This document shows, piece by piece, positions 60,739 to 64,000 of a DNA stretch of 64,000 nt. Source of the DNA: Tropicibacter sp. Alg240-R139 (GTDB lineage: Bacteria; Pseudomonadota; Alphaproteobacteria; Rhodobacterales; Rhodobacteraceae); the NCBI RefSeq assembly GCF_900537075.1, contig NZ_UNRA01000001.1, positions 1,450,191-1,514,190 of the forward strand, in the 5' to 3' direction. Under the pieces are notes generated by a model. The model was given only the letters and a program-made list of their open reading frames with translations, made no database searches and was not told the origin of the DNA. The position numbers and the translations under genes were made by a program. Within the stretch, counting starts at the first letter, position 1; each line of letters starts with the position of its first letter.

Positions 60739-62430
60739 TCACTCCGCAGCGATGCTTTTTGCCGCGTTGGCTTTAGGTTTGGGTTTGGGTTGTGCGCCGT
60801 GTTCGTATTCCTCGAGGAAATCAAGAACATCCTGCCGGTACGCATAGTAGTCAGGATGTTCGAGCAGCGCCTTTCTGCTACGTGGGCGCGGCAAGTCGAC
60901 ATCAACAATTTTGCCAATTGTGGCCTGCGGACCGTTGGTCATCATCACCACACGGTCGGCCAACAGGATCGCCTCGTCCACATCGTGGGTGACACAGATC
61001 GCCGTGACCTTGGTGCGATCCCAGACCTCCATCAACACCTCTTGCAGTTCCCACCGGGTGAGACTGTCAAGCATGCCGAAAGGCTCGTCCAAAAGCAGCA
61101 GCTTGGGCGAGAGCGCAAAAGCACGGGCAATGCCAACGCGCTGCTTCATGCCGTTGGACATCGAGCTCGCCTGCTTGTCCATGCTGTCAGCCAGGCCAAC
61201 ACGCTCGAGGTAGTAATCCACCACATCCTGACGTTCCTGGCGCGAGGCCTTCGGATAGACTTTGTCCACACCGATGGCCACGTTCTCGCGGGCTGACAAC
61301 CAAGGGAACAGGTTAGGCGATTGGAACACCACAGCGCGCTCAGGGTCAGCGCCTTCAACATGACGACCATCCAAACGGATCCCCCCCTTGGAGATCGGGT
61401 TCAGGCCCGCCGCCATGGTGAGCACCGTGGATTTTCCGCAACCCGAATGCCCGATGAGCGAAATGAATTCACCGCGTTGCACCTTGAGGTCAAAATCCTC
61501 GACGACAGTGAGCGGCCCTTTGGGCGTTGGGTACACTTTATGCAACTGCGAGAAGTCGAGAAAGTTGTGCTCGATCATGCCTTTCTGCGCGTCTTTGACG
61601 GCCGTCGGAACACCGTGGATCGGGGTCACATCAGGCAGTTGGGTTACGCCTTCGGCCTTAGCATCAATCCCCACATCCATCAGATACTTGGTGATTTTTG
61701 CCCGTAGATGTTTGAACCCTTCGTGGTGGTTCATCTCCATCCGGTCACGAGGACGCGGGATCGAAACACGGAATTCATCGCCAAGCGTGCCATCCGGGTT
61801 CAGCGCGATAATGCGATCCGCGAGAATGATGGCCTCGTCCACGTCGTTGGTGATCAGAACACACGTTTTCTTGTCCTCGGTCCAAATCTGCTCGATCTCA
61901 TCAGCCAGATTAGCCCGCGTCAGGGCATCAAGCGCCGAAAGAGGCTCGTCAAGCAACAAAACCTCAGGGTTCATCGCCAGCGCCCGCGCGACATTCACAC
62001 GTTGGCGCATGCCACCGGACAGCTCAGCCGGGCGGCGGCCCATTGCGTGAGCAAGGCCAACCATTTTGATATAGTGATCGACCTTGGCAACCTTTTCAGC
62101 CTTGGGCATTTTGGGAAAGACACTGTCGAGGGCCAAGCGCACATTGCCGTTCACGGTCAGCCAGGGCATCAGCGAATAGCTTTGAAAAATCACACCACGC
62201 TCGGGGCCTGGGCCTGTGATCGGCTGTCCCTTGAAAGACACAGTGCCTTTGGTGGGGTTTTCAAGCCCCGCCATCAGGTTGATCAGAGTGGTCTTCCCAC
62301 TGCCCGAGAAACCGAGGAGCACCAGGAATTCGCCCTCCTCTACGGTCAGATCGATGTTTTTCAGGACGTCAGTGCGGTTGGTGCCGTCACCAAAAGACTT
62401 TGAGACGTTGTCGAAGGTGAGAATGCTCAT
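60739..62430 (-). CDS. Nitrate ABC transporter ATPase, two fused domains (NrtC/NrtD type)
   Basis: 563 residues with two ABC ATPase domains in one chain. First: Walker A LGFSGSGKTTLINLMAG near residue 38, signature LSGGMRQRVNVARA, Walker B LLLDEPLSALDALTR. Second, from about residue 293: IGHSGCGKSTVLTMAAG, signature SMSNGMKQRVGIARAF, LLLDEPFGMLDSLTR. The signature of the second is SNGMK rather than SGGMR, as in many nitrate/sulfonate ATPases. Cyanobacterial NrtC carries a binding-protein-like tail instead, so this is a compact alternative. It follows nrtB by 6 bp. Confidence 0.93.
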   Translation of the reverse strand: MSILTFDNVSKSFGDGTNRTDVLKNIDLTVEEGEFLVLLGFSGSGKTTLINLMAGLENPTKGTVSFKGQPITGPGPERGVIFQSYSLMPWLTVNGNVRLALDSVFPKMPKAEKVAKVDHYIKMVGLAHAMGRRPAELSGGMRQRVNVARALAMNPEVLLLDEPLSALDALTRANLADEIEQIWTEDKKTCVLITNDVDEAIILADRIIALNPDGTLGDEFRVSIPRPRDRMEMNHHEGFKHLRAKITKYLMDVGIDAKAEGVTQLPDVTPIHGVPTAVKDAQKGMIEHNFLDFSQLHKVYPTPKGPLTVVEDFDLKVQRGEFISLIGHSGCGKSTVLTMAAGLNPISKGGIRLDGRHVEGADPERAVVFQSPNLFPWLSARENVAIGVDKVYPKASRQERQDVVDYYLERVGLADSMDKQASSMSNGMKQRVGIARAFALSPKLLLLDEPFGMLDSLTRWELQEVLMEVWDRTKVTAICVTHDVDEAILLADRVVMMTNGPQATIGKIVDVDLPRPRSRKALLEHPDYYAYRQDVLDFLEEYEHGAQPKPKPKANAAKSIAAE

Positions 62431-62436
62431 GTCAGG

Positions 62437-63522
62437 TCACCGGTTTGCTGAAAAGGTGAAAAGCGACTGGATGGCAAACATCAGGCGATCGAGCAGAAAC
62501 CCGATGATGCCGATGGTAAAGACGGCCACCATGATCTTGGCCAGTGACTGTGACGAGCCATTTTGGAACTCGTCCCAGACAAATTTGCCAAGGCCCGGAT
62601 TTTGTGCCAGCATTTCAGCGGCAATCAGCACCATCCAACCCACACCCAGTGATAGGCGCAGTCCGGTAAAGATCAGCGGCAACGCCGAGGGCAACACCAG
62701 CTTGGTGATCTTGGTCCAGGTGTTCATTTTCAGAACTTTCGACACTGAAATCAGGTCCTTGTCGATCGACGAGACCCCAAGCGAGGTGTTGATCAGGGTT
62801 GGCCAAAGCGAACACAACGTCACAGTGATGGCCGAGTTCATAAAGCTCTTTGAGAACAGGCCGTCATTGGTGACATAGACAGCGGAAACCACCATCGTCA
62901 CAATGGGTAACCAGGCCAACGGGCTTACAGGTTTGAAAATCTGGATCAGCGGGTTCATTGCCGCATTTGCTGTTGGCGACAGACCTCCCAAGATTCCCAA
63001 CGGTATGGCGAAAGCTGAACCGATCACAAACCCAAAGAACACCGTTTTGATCGACGTCCATATCTGGTCGTAATAGGTCGGCTTACCGGTATATGCGCGC
63101 TCTTTTACCTTGTCCTCTTTCCCTGAGGCGATCAGCTTGGCGTTGCGCACGTCCTGGCGCTCGTAAAATGCGGCTTCTTTCTCGCGTTCACGCAGGTGGT
63201 CTGCGTGCAGGTTTTCGACCTGTTCCCAAACCTGTACCGGGCCAGGGATGGCGCCCAGTGACGTCTGCACCGTCGGCGCGGCCGAAGCCCAGACAAACAG
63301 AAATGCGCCAATGGCCAGCATTGGTACGCCAAGCAGGCGCCAGATTTCTTTGACCTGCGCTTGGGGATTGTCGCCTGCAATAGCTTTCAGGACGGGCGTC
63401 AACCAGGACAGGCCCAAAACCTGAAACCAGGCATCGGCCTTGTTGATACGTGTGAAAAGCCTTTCCCTGCGGGCCTCTTTGGCCTCGGCCTGGCTCAATA
63501 CTTCGGGATCAATGGCGGTCAT
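62437..63522 (-). CDS. nrtB: Nitrate ABC transporter permease
   Basis: 361-residue inner-membrane permease. It has an N-terminal cytoplasmic stretch, one helix (LLGVPMLAIGAFLFVWASAA), a periplasmic part with a charged helix (NLHADHLREREKEAAFYERQ), then the permease core (TVFFGFVIGSAFAIPLGILG, PVSPLAWLPIVTMVVSAVYV) and the EAA-like loop VLKMNTWTKITKLVLPSALP. This is longer than usual NrtB (about 275 residues) because of the periplasmic insert. The start MTAIDPEVLSQAEAK was chosen over 28 unsupported codons. Confidence 0.93.
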   Translation of the reverse strand: MTAIDPEVLSQAEAKEARRERLFTRINKADAWFQVLGLSWLTPVLKAIAGDNPQAQVKEIWRLLGVPMLAIGAFLFVWASAAPTVQTSLGAIPGPVQVWEQVENLHADHLREREKEAAFYERQDVRNAKLIASGKEDKVKERAYTGKPTYYDQIWTSIKTVFFGFVIGSAFAIPLGILGGLSPTANAAMNPLIQIFKPVSPLAWLPIVTMVVSAVYVTNDGLFSKSFMNSAITVTLCSLWPTLINTSLGVSSIDKDLISVSKVLKMNTWTKITKLVLPSALPLIFTGLRLSLGVGWMVLIAAEMLAQNPGLGKFVWDEFQNGSSQSLAKIMVAVFTIGIIGFLLDRLMFAIQSLFTFSANR

Positions 63523-63607
63523 GTGTGGTCCATTCAAATCTGTGAGACAGAACAATGTGGGATGGTGGGCGGGGCGATGCGTCAGCGAGCGCCGACCCGC
63601 CATCACA

Positions 63608-64000
63608 TCAACCCTGTACTTCGTTTCCGACGACGGCTTGATCGCCCTTCAAACCGATGGGCAAGCTATCGAGATATGCGTTGGGGGTTCGACCGTCATA
63701 ACGAATGCCGTCGATGATATCCTCGGCCGGGGTGGGCGTTTTGTAGCCATCCGAGGCAAAGTCAAACATGTCATCCGACGCATACCCGTCGTCGATCAGG
63801 CTCTTGGCGGCCGACAGGTAGATTTCCGGTTTGTAGACAGACTTGGCCACTTCGTCATACCAGGTATCGGACTTGGCCTCGGTGATTTGGCCCCAGCGGC
63901 GCATTTGGGTCAGATACCAGATTGCGTCCGAATAGTAGGGATAGGTCGCGTTGTAGCGGAAAAACACATTAAAATCTGGAACCGAGCGCTTGTCACCCTT
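63608..64000 (-). CDS. nrtA: Nitrate ABC transporter substrate-binding protein (C-terminal part)
   Basis: Last 130 residues of an NrtA/CmpA-family binding protein; the frame is open to the window edge, so the start lies outside. [40 protein letters not shown] and [20 protein letters not shown] are characteristic of NrtA C-termini, followed by [20 protein letters not shown]. It is upstream of nrtB in the same direction, separated by 85 bp, and supplies nitrate to the NrtB/ATPase importer. Confidence 0.92.
   Translation of the reverse strand, partial: KGDKRSVPDFNVFFRYNATYPYYSDAIWYLTQMRRWGQITEAKSDTWYDEVAKSVYKPEIYLSAAKSLIDDGYASDDMFDFASDGYKTPTPAEDIIDGIRYDGRTPNAYLDSLPIGLKGDQAVVGNEVQG

Noticed and set aside
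1-64000. Insertion sequences, prophage genes or integrases
   Set aside because: No transposase, integrase or phage structural protein was seen among the frames; the only mobile-element hint is the tRNA-like 3' end near 52.1 kb.

Overview
The window reads as chromosomal DNA of an alphaproteobacterium, most likely a marine member of the Rhodobacterales (Roseobacter group). This is inferred from protein character, not from a database search. Supporting signs are a single-cysteine IscR, an Irr-type iron box in front of a large suf operon, many TRAP, TTT and BCCT carriers, LysR/LacI-controlled catabolic clusters, and a compact nas operon. Genes are dense, with many 1-4 bp overlaps. I saw no insertion sequence, prophage or CRISPR array.

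Layout. 1-2.1 kb: end of a peptide/nickel-type ABC importer (permease C-terminus, fused double ATPase). 2.2-6.3 kb: TAXI-type TRAP transporter with a universal stress protein. 6.6-7.5 kb: enoyl-CoA hydratase. 7.6-9.5 kb: small membrane ORF and a Tat-exported multicopper oxidase. 9.6-12.1 kb: sulfotransferase and Asp/Glu-racemase-family enzyme, divergent from a LysR regulator. 12.2-20.9 kb: six-gene operon (aldehyde dehydrogenase, M19-like dipeptidase, two unrecognised proteins, Ldh2-type oxidoreductase, BCCT carrier) divergent from a second LysR regulator; its substrate is unknown. 21.1-21.5 kb: a small gene broken by an in-frame stop, and tRNA-Arg(CCG). 21.6-30.8 kb: iscR-desulfurase-sufB-FkbM-pyruvyltransferase-sufC-sufD-Yip1-Yip1-sufS. 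31.0-33.0 kb: hydrolase, small protein and double-HD protein. 33.0-35.6 kb: exported agmatinase-like protein, DUF3299-like protein, a 27-residue ORF and an SMR pump. 35.7-39.4 kb: typA/bipA, two exported glycine-rich proteins and a membrane-anchored LuxR-type regulator. 39.4-46.5 kb: CoA ligase and acylating aldehyde dehydrogenase (sulfoacetate-type candidates) with a tctABC transporter, divergent from a LacI regulator. 46.7-50.6 kb: alanine-rich membrane-anchored protein, AsmA-family protein and a small exported protein. 50.7-52.7 kb: an abortive-infection-type protein, an aberrant CCA-ended tRNA-like element, and kptA (RNA 2'-phosphotransferase). 53.3-64 kb: nitrate assimilation operon nrtA-nrtB-nrtCD-nirB-nirD-nasA-trpD2-cobA.

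How they work together. The nas operon is one assimilation unit: uptake (NrtABCD), reduction to nitrite (NasA) and ammonium (NirBD), with CobA supplying the siroheme precursor. The suf operon makes Fe-S clusters under apparent iron control. Several clusters are typical marine scavenging modules, each with a carrier, enzymes and a divergent regulator.

Most worth following up: the tRNA-like element next to kptA, the unassigned BCCT/ALDH/dipeptidase operon, the sulfoacetate-like cluster with a TTT carrier in place of the SauU exporter-type permease, and the glycine-rich secreted protein/LuxR locus.
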